Of a stretch of 64,000 nt of DNA, positions 18,650 through 26,628 are shown piece by piece (position 1 is the stretch's first letter; each line of letters begins with the position of its first letter). The notes under the pieces are model-generated. The model was not told the origin of the DNA. It worked only from the letters and a program-made list of their open reading frames with translations, and searched no databases. Position numbers and translations under genes: made by a program. The stretch lies in assembly GCF_009677585.1 (NCBI RefSeq), contig NZ_WKYV01000018.1, positions 1 through 64,000 of the forward strand, read 5' to 3'. Origin of the DNA: Lactonifactor sp. BIOML-A5 (GTDB lineage: Bacteria; Bacillota; Clostridia; Lachnospirales; Lachnospiraceae).

Positions 18650-18941
18650 TACAACTTACGACCATTACCCCATTCCAAATAAATGTAAAATGAGCCGATA
18701 CCAGAATATAGAAGGGAGGCGCGGGGAGACTGGGGCATGGGCAGGTCAGGGAGGTTAAGCGGAGTGAGCCGAAGATCCAGTCCACCAGCTGTTTAGCGAG
18801 GAAGGCTCTCCTGACGAGCTTAGCAGCTGGTAGGGCTTAGCTGAGGGGAGCGGAGCCTCGAGCTGAACCTGCCCATGCCCCAGTCTCCCCGCGCCTCCCT
18901 TCTATATTCGTCCGTCTTATTCTCATTTTGCCCCCGAACTT
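18650..18941. repeat. Long palindromic element, family B copy 1
   Basis: A 43-bp left arm (18704-18746) is the exact reverse complement of the right arm (18867-18909). Core segments GCCGAAGATCCA, GGAAGGCT and TTAGCT, together with outer edges TACAACTTACGACC (18650-18663) and CCCCGAACTT (18932-18941), recur at 60674-60981. The arm sequences differ completely between the two loci. An outer short stem, AAAATGAG/CTCATTTT, lies outside the arms. It ends 4 bp before the stop codon of the - strand gene at 18946. Confidence 0.88.
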
Positions 18942-18945
18942 TCCA

Positions 18946-19464
18946 TTAAGAATGCGTAACCGCCCTCTGATAATACCTGGACGTCAACTTGGACAAAATT
19001 CCATACACCGGCTTAAACAGCACCAGGGTAATGACTACATTTCCCACACAGTGGAGAATATCTGAAGGGATTCCGCTGATCCAGTATGCGATTCCGCCTC
19101 CGACGCCTGAGATGATGAAGTAGGGGAACGAGCAGAGGAATCCGAAGCCCAGGCCGAAGGCCCCTGAGATGATGGACCACATGACCGGGGAGTCGTTTTT
19201 GGAGCAGAGCATGGTGATCACTGCCAGGATGGTCCAGACGTAGAGGTACATGAACCACCAGATTCCAAAGCCGTATATCATACCTTCTAAAAATGCAAAG
19301 ATGTAGATAATATAAAATACCTTTTTCCTGAAGAGAAGGGTATAGATGATGATAAGGAGAGAAACCACTTCTATATTATGAAGAAAGGCCATTCCCACCT
19401 GACCCACCAGAAGTATGGCTGTGAGGAAGGCCAGGATTACCATATCTTTTACTTTAGTATTCAT
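18946..19464 (-). CDS. ECF transporter S component-like membrane protein
   Basis: A 172-residue protein with about five to six hydrophobic helices. It begins KVKDMVILAFLTAILLVGQV and has the small-residue-rich GAFGLGFGFLCSFPYF and GIPSDILHCVGN segments seen in substrate-specific (S) components of energy-coupling-factor transporters. S components capture a vitamin or its precursor and use a T component and ATPases to drive uptake. It is the last gene of the riboswitch-controlled cobalt operon, after a DUF4430 protein, so a corrinoid or related substrate is plausible but unproven. It could use the neighbouring CbiQ/CbiO module or a housekeeping one. AGGAGATG lies upstream of the ATG. Confidence 0.75.
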   Translation of the reverse strand: MNTKVKDMVILAFLTAILLVGQVGMAFLHNIEVVSLLIIIYTLLFRKKVFYIIYIFAFLEGMIYGFGIWWFMYLYVWTILAVITMLCSKNDSPVMWSIISGAFGLGFGFLCSFPYFIISGVGGGIAYWISGIPSDILHCVGNVVITLVLFKPVYGILSKLTSRYYQRAVTHS

Positions 19465-19481
19465 AAAATATCATCTCCTGT

Positions 19482-19883
19482 CTAGCCGGCAGTATAGGTA
19501 AGTTCGTAGTGCTCTCCGTCTTCTATAGGAGTCTGGTCAGCGGAAGTGTTCAGCATTTCCCCGTCCTTGGTGATACACCACCAGTCTGTGCCCTCTACTG
19601 ACTCCCCGTCAGCTGCGGTAATGAAGAGACCATATTGACCCTCCTCCCCTTCCACAAGCTTTTCTTCTGTGATCACTTCACCCAGATATTCTTTATCTGT
19701 GTGGTAGACAAACTCTTTGGAGGTTCCGTCCTTATGGACAACCTCAACGGTAACTTCTTTACTTCCCTGGGAGGTCTTAGGCTTCATAGAACTGCTCAGC
19801 AAAAACAGTGCGCCTATAAGTACCAGCAGGGTGATGGCGGCTGTCAGTATCTGCGCTTTATTCGGCTTCTTTTTTTCAGTCAT
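19482..19883 (-). CDS. Membrane-anchored DUF4430 (transcobalamin C-terminal-like) protein
   Basis: A 133-residue protein with a lysine-rich start, one hydrophobic helix (residues 12-30, AAITLLVLIGALFLL) and an extracellular domain. That domain fits DUF4430: VTVEVVHKDGTSKEF, GEVITEEKLVEG, TDWWCITKDGEML and a C-terminal DGEHYELTYTAG. DUF4430 resembles the C-terminal corrinoid-contacting domain of transcobalamin/intrinsic factor. The ATG at 19883 is preferred: GGAAGG is 8 bp upstream, while longer in-frame starts lack a proper site. Its place between cbiO-cbiK and the S-component gene suggests a surface corrinoid-capture role (inference). Confidence 0.8.
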   Translation of the reverse strand: MTEKKKPNKAQILTAAITLLVLIGALFLLSSSMKPKTSQGSKEVTVEVVHKDGTSKEFVYHTDKEYLGEVITEEKLVEGEEGQYGLFITAADGESVEGTDWWCITKDGEMLNTSADQTPIEDGEHYELTYTAG

Positions 19884-19917
19884 AAACATACCTTCCTTCC
19901 TATCCTTTATATTTGTT

Positions 19918-21588
19918 CTATATTGTCTGCAAAGCCATGGCATCTTTCACATGACGGATGAAGAGCTGGCGGATCCCGGGGTATTCCCCAAGGCCTTTCA
20001 GGACAGAGGAGACTGTAAAGCCAGCCTTTTCAAACTGACAGCGCCAGGATTCAGGATCGTCGCTTGCCATATCATTTCTGGCATGGTCCCCTGCCACAAT
20101 CATAAACGGAGCCAGTACTACCTTTTGGGGCTGGTATTCTTTCACCATTCGAAGAAGGCTTTCCATGGACGGGTAAGCCTCTACGGTGCCTAAAAAGAAG
20201 TTTTTGTATCCGTGGTCTTTAAACTGATAGTCCAGGGCCGCATAGATTGCGTTGGAATAATGAGTGGTCCCGTGCCCCATCAGTACCAGCACCTCATCTT
20301 CCGGAAGCGCAGAGAATTCGTCCACAATGGACTGAATTACTGCAAGGTTATCTTCCTCTGCGGTCAGGAGTGGTGTACCGAAAGTGATAGTGTGGAAGTC
20401 TTCCTGATAGGAGAGTGCATCCTCCTTCATCAGGTCATTTTCAATTCCATTGATTACGTGGGTGGGCTGGACAATGACATCCGTAATCCCGTCTTTTCTC
20501 ATAAGCTCCATGGCTTCCTTTACATTTGGAATTATGAGGTTGTCCCGTTTGGCCAGCTTTGCAAGTATCATTTTACTGGTCCATGCCCGGTAAATTTTAT
20601 GGTCCGGGAAGGCTTGGGCGATGTCGGCTTCAATGGCATCAATGGTTACTTTTCTTGTCTCTTCATAGCTGGTGCCGAAGCTGACGACTAAAATTGCTTT
20701 GTTGGTTTCGCGGTTCATAAGGCGGCTTCCTCCGTAAAATGTTTTTTCATTTATATTTTCTATGTAGCCTTCCAGTGTTTTCAGATCTCTGGGAAGGGGA
20801 AGAGAGGGTTTTAAGATTCCTTTCTTACATAGACTCTCAAACAGCTGCAGTACAGCCGGCTGTTCCAGGTTAGTCATGGCCAGTGCAGTGTGGTTGGTAA
20901 AGACCTCCAGAGGCGAACCATGTATCAGGACTTTACCCTCGTGAAACAGGGCGATTTCATCGGCCCATTCCAGGGCATAATTTACATCGTGGGTGGCCAT
21001 TAAGACGGTGATTCCATTTTCCGTCAGCTGATTTACAATCTTATTTACCATGGTGGTATGCCTGGGATCCAAAGCGGCTGCCGGCTCATCTAAAATAATG
21101 ACTTCCGGGTGCATCACAAGAATATCGGCGATAGAGACCTGTTTTTTCTGGCCGCCGCTCAGCGCATGGGTTGGTTTGTGCCGGAAGGGAGTAATCTCCA
21201 GGTAGTCAATCACATTCTCTACTTCTTTTTTGGCTTCCTCCTCTGAAACTCCAAGGTTCAGGATCCCAAAAGAGATTTCCTGGTAGACACTGGCGGAAAA
21301 AAGCTGATTGTCCGGGTCCTGAAAGATAATTCCCACCTTGCTCCGGAGCTTTAAAAGCCCCTCACGTGAGTAATCAAAAGGTTCTCCGTTCAGGTACAAT
21401 TTACCCTTCGCAGGGCGGTTAATCCCATTGCAGCAGAGAAAGAAGGTGGACTTTCCGGAGCCGTTGGCACCCATAAATGCCACTTTCTTTCCCCGCCGGA
21501 TCTCAAGGGAGAGACCGTTTAAAGAGTGGGTATTTTCATCATCATAAGAAAAGTACAGGTCTTCTGCTTTCAGAATAATATCATTCAT
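19918..21588 (-). CDS. CbiO cobalt-transport ATPase joined in frame to CbiK sirohydrochlorin cobaltochelatase
   Basis: One uninterrupted 556-codon frame. Residues 1-280 are an ECF/CbiO ATPase: Walker A GANGSGKST (40-48), Q-loop FQDPDNQLFS, signature LSGGQKKQ (143-150), Walker B VIILDEP (163-169) and switch ATHD. Residues 291-556 are CbiK: ILVVSFGTSYEETRK, VQPTHVINGIE, MGHGTTHYSN and IVAGDHARNDM, with the metal/active-site His residues. Start ATG 21588 overlaps the cbiQ stop as ATGA and has GGAG upstream. An internal ATG at 20718 begins exactly at the CbiK domain and has GGAGGAA 8 bp upstream, so CbiK may also be made separately. The pair would couple cobalt import with insertion into sirohydrochlorin. 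Confidence 0.88.
   Translation of the reverse strand: MNDIILKAEDLYFSYDDENTHSLNGLSLEIRRGKKVAFMGANGSGKSTFFLCCNGINRPAKGKLYLNGEPFDYSREGLLKLRSKVGIIFQDPDNQLFSASVYQEISFGILNLGVSEEEAKKEVENVIDYLEITPFRHKPTHALSGGQKKQVSIADILVMHPEVIILDEPAAALDPRHTTMVNKIVNQLTENGITVLMATHDVNYALEWADEIALFHEGKVLIHGSPLEVFTNHTALAMTNLEQPAVLQLFESLCKKGILKPSLPLPRDLKTLEGYIENINEKTFYGGSRLMNRETNKAILVVSFGTSYEETRKVTIDAIEADIAQAFPDHKIYRAWTSKMILAKLAKRDNLIIPNVKEAMELMRKDGITDVIVQPTHVINGIENDLMKEDALSYQEDFHTITFGTPLLTAEEDNLAVIQSIVDEFSALPEDEVLVLMGHGTTHYSNAIYAALDYQFKDHGYKNFFLGTVEAYPSMESLLRMVKEYQPQKVVLAPFMIVAGDHARNDMASDDPESWRCQFEKAGFTVSSVLKGLGEYPGIRQLFIRHVKDAMALQTI
20727..20733 (-). promoter_or_regulatory. Internal Shine-Dalgarno for a separate CbiK start at 20718
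   Basis: On the - strand GGAGGAA (20733 down to 20727) lies 8 bp before an in-frame ATG (20718-20716). This ATG starts the 266-codon CbiK domain, the usual length of free-standing CbiK. In the fused reading the site encodes part of FYGGSRL in the linker. Confidence 0.6.
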
Positions 21589-22358
21589 ATATGTAATCTC
21601 CATATCGTAACGCCGAGCAGGAAGCATTCAAACAATACAATATATATTATTTCGTTGGCTTTCGGCGGATAATTTTCGTTCAGAACTCTGAGTTTGCCGT
21701 CATAGCATCTGGATTCCATGGCATCGTACAGGGCATTGGATTTTTTCATGGCCCGGATAAGAAGAACGGAAGCCAATGCCCCGAAGGATTTCAGCGACGT
21801 TTTAAAGTCTTTATTACCCAGGCGGGAATCCTGAGCGGTGGAGATAGCAGAGGATATCTCCATTAAAACAAAGATAAAGCGGTAGATCAGCATCATCAGC
21901 TCAATCACCAGCTCCGGACAGTGTATTTTTCGCAGTACGAGAAGAATGTCTGTCATAGGAGTGTTCAAGGAGAGAAAGTACAGGCAGGAGACACTGGCGA
22001 GAGCTGTTGCTATGAGCTGCACGGCAAATGCCAGAGATGCCCGGCTGCCTGTTATATAATAGCTTCCTACGGAAAGAGCGAACGCGTCCAGGGGAGTCCT
22101 GGATATATTTACAATAATGGCAAGTGTACTTAAGAATAAAAATGCCAGAGGAATCATGAGAAGTTTCCGATAACGAGAAAGTGGGATCCCCCCTTTCTTA
22201 ACAGTGAGAATCCCATTTGCCAATAATACCAGAAGTGCCACAGCAATCGAACGGCTGACAACGCAGAAAAGCAGCGTGATAATAGAATATATGAATTTTT
22301 CGCTTGCATTTACGTACCGTAATTTCGAATAATAGCAAAGCTTATCTATGACAATCAT
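21585..22358 (-). CDS. cbiQ: Cobalt ECF transporter transmembrane T component CbiQ
   Basis: A 257-residue membrane protein with about five helices. It is the T component that couples CbiM/N to the CbiO ATPase. The cytoplasmic coupling helices carry the Ala-Arg-Gly-type motifs of the family in degenerate form: AQDSRLGN (about residue 179) and AMESRCYDG (about residue 218). Start ATG 22358 has AAAGGAA upstream. The stop overlaps the cbiO start (ATGA). It lies 3' of cbiN in the standard cbiMNQO order. Confidence 0.92.
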   Translation of the reverse strand: MIVIDKLCYYSKLRYVNASEKFIYSIITLLFCVVSRSIAVALLVLLANGILTVKKGGIPLSRYRKLLMIPLAFLFLSTLAIIVNISRTPLDAFALSVGSYYITGSRASLAFAVQLIATALASVSCLYFLSLNTPMTDILLVLRKIHCPELVIELMMLIYRFIFVLMEISSAISTAQDSRLGNKDFKTSLKSFGALASVLLIRAMKKSNALYDAMESRCYDGKLRVLNENYPPKANEIIYIVLFECFLLGVTIWRLHI

Positions 22359-22384
22359 GATAAAATTCCTTTCTCGTCAGTGGG

Positions 22385-22702
22385 TTATTGTCTGCCCAAT
22401 TCCTTCTGCAGCTTTTTCCTCTCTACAAACCGTCCCATAAAGAAAGACAGGATGCCCACGCCGATTCCGGTCTGAAGGCAGAAGATAAGACTCTCTACTT
22501 CACCGGGGAGCTCGCCTCCCAGCATACTCTCCAGCACAGGTGTAAACCAAGGTTCGTATTCTCCGTGAATCTCTTCAATCATCTGACTTCCCGCATCGTC
22601 GGAACCTCCAAACTCAGCACCCTTTAATGCAAATAAAGGTACAATGGCGATGAGTGCCGCCACAATCAGCAGGATGACAACGGTTTTTGTGTTTTTACTC
22701 AT
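22385..22702 (-). CDS. cbiN: Cobalt transport accessory protein CbiN
   Basis: A 105-residue protein with two transmembrane helices (about residues 7-27 and 76-96) joined by an extracytoplasmic loop containing [16 protein letters not shown]. This is the layout of CbiN, which with CbiM forms the substrate-binding part of the cobalt ECF transporter. A GGAGGG site is 7 bp upstream of the ATG, and the gene overlaps the end of cbiM by 8 bp. Confidence 0.92.
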   Translation of the reverse strand: MSKNTKTVVILLIVAALIAIVPLFALKGAEFGGSDDAGSQMIEEIHGEYEPWFTPVLESMLGGELPGEVESLIFCLQTGIGVGILSFFMGRFVERKKLQKELGRQ

Positions 22703-23453
22703 GAGCTTTTCCCTCCTTGATAAATCCGATAGACTTCAGCTCCGGCAGTGCAAATGATTCCAGACCAATCATAATGATTACGGTCAGAATTCCCTCGATC
22801 ACTGCGAGAGGCATTTGGGTTGGTGCGAAGATACCCAGGAACTTTACTGCAGAGGCAGCGATACCGCCCTGTTCAGAGGGATATGCCACAGCCAGCTGTA
22901 TGCTGGTAACGCAATATGTAAACAAATCACCCAGGCAGGCAGCCAGGAAAATAGATACTTTCCGGTTTACATTTAACTTCTGGCAGAGCTTGTAGATGCC
23001 GTAAGATACAAAAGGTCCGGCGATTGCCATGGAGAATGTATTGGCTCCCAGGGTCGTGAGTCCTCCGTGTGCCAGCAGAATTGCCTGGAAGAGCAGTACA
23101 ATGATCCCCAGAATGCTGACTGCGGACGGGCCGAACAGGATAGCGCCCAGGCCGGTGCCTGTCATATGGGAACAGCTCCCGGTAACAGACGGAATCTTCA
23201 AGGAAGAGATAACAAACACAAAAGCGCCGGACATAGCCAGAATCGTCAGAGCCCTTCTGTTTTCCCTCAAAGTCTTTCGAATGGAAAAGAATCCCGCAAT
23301 TACAAAGGGAACGCAGATCACTCCCCATGCGATACAGAATGTTGCCGGAAGATAGCCTTCCATAATGTGCATAGCACTTACCACCGGTGTGATACCAAAG
23401 CAGAGGGCAAATGCGGCAGCCAGTGTTACAACTTTTTTTTGCTTACTTGTCAT
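22695..23453 (-). CDS. cbiM: Cobalt ECF transporter substrate-capture protein CbiM
   Basis: A 252-residue membrane protein. An N-terminal signal-like helix ([18 protein letters not shown]) precedes MHIMEGYLP; in this family processing exposes Met-His at the new N terminus, and the His binds Co2+. [16 protein letters not shown] carries further family-conserved His and polar residues, and six or so helices follow. ATG 23453 is chosen because AAAGGAG lies just upstream; the TTG at 23474 includes that site in the coding region. It is the first gene after the riboswitch and terminator on the - strand. Confidence 0.93.
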   Translation of the reverse strand: MTSKQKKVVTLAAAFALCFGITPVVSAMHIMEGYLPATFCIAWGVICVPFVIAGFFSIRKTLRENRRALTILAMSGAFVFVISSLKIPSVTGSCSHMTGTGLGAILFGPSAVSILGIIVLLFQAILLAHGGLTTLGANTFSMAIAGPFVSYGIYKLCQKLNVNRKVSIFLAACLGDLFTYCVTSIQLAVAYPSEQGGIAASAVKFLGIFAPTQMPLAVIEGILTVIIMIGLESFALPELKSIGFIKEGKAHE

Positions 23454-23509
23454 TTTTCTTTCTCCTTTTCTCAAGTTGTTGTGACATTACTGTAACGTGG
23501 TTCAAGAGT

Positions 23510-23542
23510 AAAAGAAAAGCCCAGTAGCATATACTACTGAGC
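23510..23542 (-). terminator. Rho-independent terminator in the cbiM leader
   Basis: On the - strand GCTCAGTAG (from 23542), a TATATG loop and CTACTGGGC (to 23519) are followed by TTTTCTTTT. It lies between the cobalamin riboswitch and cbiM and is the probable OFF-state terminator. Confidence 0.8.
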
Positions 23543-23640
23543 GTCTGAGAACAGATTCCGGTCTTGATAGGGGCTGGCCCCTGACGGATAAGAACCGTTC
23601 TTACACTCAGCCATCGTTCGTAACTAAAGTGCAAATCGCT

Positions 23641-23806
23641 TGTGACAGGCAGGTCTTCTGACTTAGGGGGTCTTCATTGAATTTCGCCTTCCCAGTTATC
23701 CCAGTGACATAAATGAAATTCAACTCGTCCCATACAGCGGCGTGACCGTGTGAGCTTTTACTCACTTTCCTATTAACCCGATTGCTCAGGACCATATCAC
23801 ACTCAA
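23641..23806 (-). promoter_or_regulatory. Classical cobalamin riboswitch upstream of cbiMNQOK
   Basis: On the - strand the conserved elements appear in order: AATAGGAAAGTGAGTAAAAG, CACGGTCACGCCGCTGTATG, CACTGGGATAACTGGGAAGG, then GTCAGAAGACCTGCCTGTC. This is the full-length class-I adenosylcobalamin-type architecture with its peripheral stems, unlike the compact riboswitch at 2495. A GGGG/CCCC hairpin near 23570 and the terminator at 23510-23542 form the expression platform. Confidence 0.93.
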
Positions 23807-23964
23807 TTTTAGCGGAATACTCCGCATACCGAAGATCTGAATCTGGCATTGTCAGATCTGCGGACCTATTGTCATTCTATACTTTCGATAGTAATTTGTC
23901 AATAACTATGACCCATTCTTTTCCACCCCAGTACCCTCATTGGCTGGCCTTTACAAATTTCTAT

Positions 23965-23992
23965 TTGATTTTTCTCACTCATATGCTATTAT
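23965..23992 (+). promoter_or_regulatory. Probable promoter of the hemA operon
   Basis: TTGATT (23965-23970) and TATTAT (23987-23992) are 16 bp apart, about 45 bp upstream of the hemA start. It diverges from the cobalt operon. Confidence 0.5.
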
Positions 23993-24036
23993 GAAAAAAG
24001 ATTGACACAATAAGAGAATCAGGAGAAGGATATACT

Positions 24037-25266
24037 ATGGGAATATGTATGCTGGGTATTGACCACAACCGAGCCTTACTGGATGTGCGTGCCCTTTTTT
24101 CATTTACCAAAAAGAATACTGCTGAGGCGCTGGAAGTACTCAGGGAAAAAGAAGGAATCCTGGGCTGCATTATTTTATCTACCTGCAACCGCATGGAGAT
24201 TTGGGCCAGCACCGTGGAGGACTGGGACGGTTCCCTGTACGACTGCCTCTTGGAGTTAAAGGGAGCAGAGTCTGGTAAGTACAGAGAGTATTTTGTGGAG
24301 CGTAAGGAGAAAGAAGCGGTAGAACATCTCTTTTACCTGACCTGCGGTCTGAAATCACAGATTTTGGGAGAAGATCAGATTCTGACTCAGGTAAAGGACG
24401 CGCTGGCTCTGGCCAGAGAGAACTTCACTACAGACAGTGTGCTGGAGGTGCTCTTCCGGATGGCTGTAACGGCGGGAAAAAAGGTGAAGACAGATGTAAC
24501 ATTCTCCAGAGGGAATTCCTCTGTGATTCATCAGGCCATTACCATGCTGGAGGATGAGGGATTCCGCCTTCAGGACAAAACTTGTATGGTAATCGGCAAC
24601 GGAGAGATGGGGAAAGTTGCGGCTCAGGCGCTTCGGGAAGCAGGTGCATACGTGACGGTAACGGTCCGTCAGTACCGCAGCGGTATTGTAAGTATTCCCC
24701 AGGGCTGTGCCCGGATTAACTATGGAGAGAGAATGGACTATCTTCCCCAGTGTGATCTGGTGGTCAGCGCTACGGCAAGCCCTAATTATACGTTAAAAAA
24801 AGAATTGTTTCAGGAGGCAGTGCTGCCCGCAGATCTGCGGATTATTGATCTGGCGGTGCCGAGGGATGTGGAGCCGTCGGTAGGGGAACTCCCTGAGATT
24901 ACACTATATGATATGGACAGCTTCCGTATGGAGGGAACGCCGGAGGAGCTTTCCCAGAGTCTGGAACAGGCGGGAGAGATTCTGAACACACAGATGGAGG
25001 AATTTTATTCCTGGCTGGAAGGTCGGGATCTGATTCCGAGGATTCAGGAGATTAAGGCAGATGCGGTGCAGGATCTGAATCTCCGTATTCTGAAGATTCT
25101 GAATAAAACTCCTATGGAGGAAAAAGACAGGGAAAAGCTTTTGCATACTATTGATACGGCGGCGGGCAAAGTGGTGAACAAAATGATATTCGGACTGCGG
25201 GACACGCTTGAAAAGGAAGCCTTTTTGGAGTGTGTGGCAGGATTGGAGAAGGTGTACGATGATTAA
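24037..25266 (+). CDS. hemA: Glutamyl-tRNA reductase HemA
   Basis: A 409-residue enzyme that reduces Glu-tRNA to glutamate-1-semialdehyde, the first committed step of C5-pathway tetrapyrrole synthesis. The catalytic Cys is in LSTCNRMEIW (about residue 50). SQILGEDQIL (about residue 109) is conserved, and a Rossmann segment VIGNGEMG (about residues 186-193) binds NADPH. A C-terminal helical dimerisation domain follows. AGGAGAAGG lies upstream of the start. The gene opens an operon that supplies uroporphyrinogen III to the cobalamin genes on both sides. Confidence 0.94.
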   Translation: MGICMLGIDHNRALLDVRALFSFTKKNTAEALEVLREKEGILGCIILSTCNRMEIWASTVEDWDGSLYDCLLELKGAESGKYREYFVERKEKEAVEHLFYLTCGLKSQILGEDQILTQVKDALALARENFTTDSVLEVLFRMAVTAGKKVKTDVTFSRGNSSVIHQAITMLEDEGFRLQDKTCMVIGNGEMGKVAAQALREAGAYVTVTVRQYRSGIVSIPQGCARINYGERMDYLPQCDLVVSATASPNYTLKKELFQEAVLPADLRIIDLAVPRDVEPSVGELPEITLYDMDSFRMEGTPEELSQSLEQAGEILNTQMEEFYSWLEGRDLIPRIQEIKADAVQDLNLRILKILNKTPMEEKDREKLLHTIDTAAGKVVNKMIFGLRDTLEKEAFLECVAGLEKVYDD

Positions 25267-25735
25267 TCAGGAAAAACCATATTTCCCCATGTTTGTAGAT
25301 CTGTCGGAAAAGAAAATCCTTGTGGTCGGAGCAGGAAAAATAGCGGCTCGAAGGATTCAAACCCTGCTCCCTTTTGCCGGGGAGATACAGGTGATTGCCC
25401 CCAGGGCGGAGGCAGCAGTGGCAGAAATGGCAGAAAAAGGGATGATCCAGTATGAGGCCAGAGAGTACGAAAGAGAGGATTTATATGATGCCTGTATTGT
25501 CATAGCAGCCACAGACCGGGAACAGGTAAATAATGAGATTTACAGTGTCTGCAAATGTATGGGCATTCCGGTCAATGTAATCAGTGATAAACAGAAATGT
25601 GATTTTTATTTTCCGGGAATCGTCCAGAGGGATGAGATTGTGATAGGCGTCAGCGCCAGCGGAAAGGATCATAAAAAGGCGAGAAAAATGCGGGAGGATA
25701 TCGCCGCATTTTTACGGGAAGAGGAGAAGGTATGA
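25259..25735 (+). CDS. Precorrin-2 dehydrogenase (SirC/Met8-like)
   Basis: A 158-residue NAD-dependent enzyme that oxidises precorrin-2 to sirohydrochlorin. The Rossmann start KKILVVGAGKIAARRI (residues 18-33), IAATDREQVN, CDFYFPGIV and GVSASGKDHKKARKMR are typical of the N-terminal module of CysG and of SirC. It has no methyltransferase domain; that activity is encoded in the cobA-hemD fusion two genes downstream. The ATG at 25259 overlaps the hemA end by 8 bp and has GGAGAAGG upstream; an upstream in-frame reading from 25208 lies wholly within hemA. Sirohydrochlorin is the substrate of CbiK. Confidence 0.9.
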   Translation: MINQEKPYFPMFVDLSEKKILVVGAGKIAARRIQTLLPFAGEIQVIAPRAEAAVAEMAEKGMIQYEAREYEREDLYDACIVIAATDREQVNNEIYSVCKCMGIPVNVISDKQKCDFYFPGIVQRDEIVIGVSASGKDHKKARKMREDIAAFLREEEKV

Positions 25736-26628
25736 GTAAAAAAAGGATCGTTGTGGGCAGCAGAGAGAGCAAGCTTGCTGTCATTCAGAGCGAAATGGTA
25801 ATAGAGTATGTGAAGGAAGCGTACCCCCAGGCTGAGGTGAGTCTTCTCACCATGAAAACTACAGGAGATATTATTCTGGACCGCACACTGGACAAAATCG
25901 GCGGTAAAGGTTTATTTGTAAAAGAACTGGACAAAGCCTTGATGGAGGGACGAAGCGACCTGTCTGTGCACAGTCTGAAGGATATGCCTATGGAGATTCC
26001 GGAGGAACTGCCTATTGTGGCGTTTTCCAAAAGGGAAGATCCCAGGGATGTCCTGATTCTTCCGGTGGGAGAGACAGAGATTCCGGAGGGGAAGCCCATC
26101 GGGTGCTCCAGCCAGAGAAGAACCCTTCAGCTGAAGGAATTATTCCCGGATATTCCCTGCAAAAGTATCCGGGGAAATGTTATTACCAGGCTTTCCAAAC
26201 TAGACTCGGGGGAATACGGGGCACTGGTTCTGGCGGCAGCAGGGGTAAAGAGACTGGGGCTTGAGGACAGAATCAGCCGGTATTTTGAACCTGAGGAGAT
26301 GATCCCTGCGGCCGGCCAGGGGATTCTTGCAGTCCAGGGCCGTGCGGAGGAGGATTATTCCTATCTGGACGGGTACCGGGATTCGGAAGCCACCTGCGCG
26401 GCGCTTGCGGAACGGGCATTTGTGCGGTATCTGGACGGCGGGTGCTCTTCCCCGATTGCAGCACATGGGGTGGTAAAAGAAGGGAGAATAACGCTCACAG
26501 GTCTGTATTACTGTGAAGAGACAAATACATACAGAAAAGGCAGAATGGAGGATTCGGCCGAACACGCGGAAGAACTGGGAATTGCACTGGCAAGAACCCT
26601 GAAGGAACAGACAGGAGGTACACAGTAA
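25732..26628 (+). CDS. hemC: Hydroxymethylbilane synthase HemC
   Basis: A 298-residue porphobilinogen deaminase. Typical segments are VGSRESKLAVIQS (about residues 8-20), KDMPME, SSQRRTLQLKELFP and the cofactor Cys in YLDGGCSSPIAAHG (about residue 241) that holds the dipyrromethane. Start and preceding stop overlap as ATGA, and GAGGAGAAGG lies just upstream. It polymerises four porphobilinogens into the linear tetrapyrrole. Confidence 0.95.
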   Translation: MSKKRIVVGSRESKLAVIQSEMVIEYVKEAYPQAEVSLLTMKTTGDIILDRTLDKIGGKGLFVKELDKALMEGRSDLSVHSLKDMPMEIPEELPIVAFSKREDPRDVLILPVGETEIPEGKPIGCSSQRRTLQLKELFPDIPCKSIRGNVITRLSKLDSGEYGALVLAAAGVKRLGLEDRISRYFEPEEMIPAAGQGILAVQGRAEEDYSYLDGYRDSEATCAALAERAFVRYLDGGCSSPIAAHGVVKEGRITLTGLYYCEETNTYRKGRMEDSAEHAEELGIALARTLKEQTGGTQ

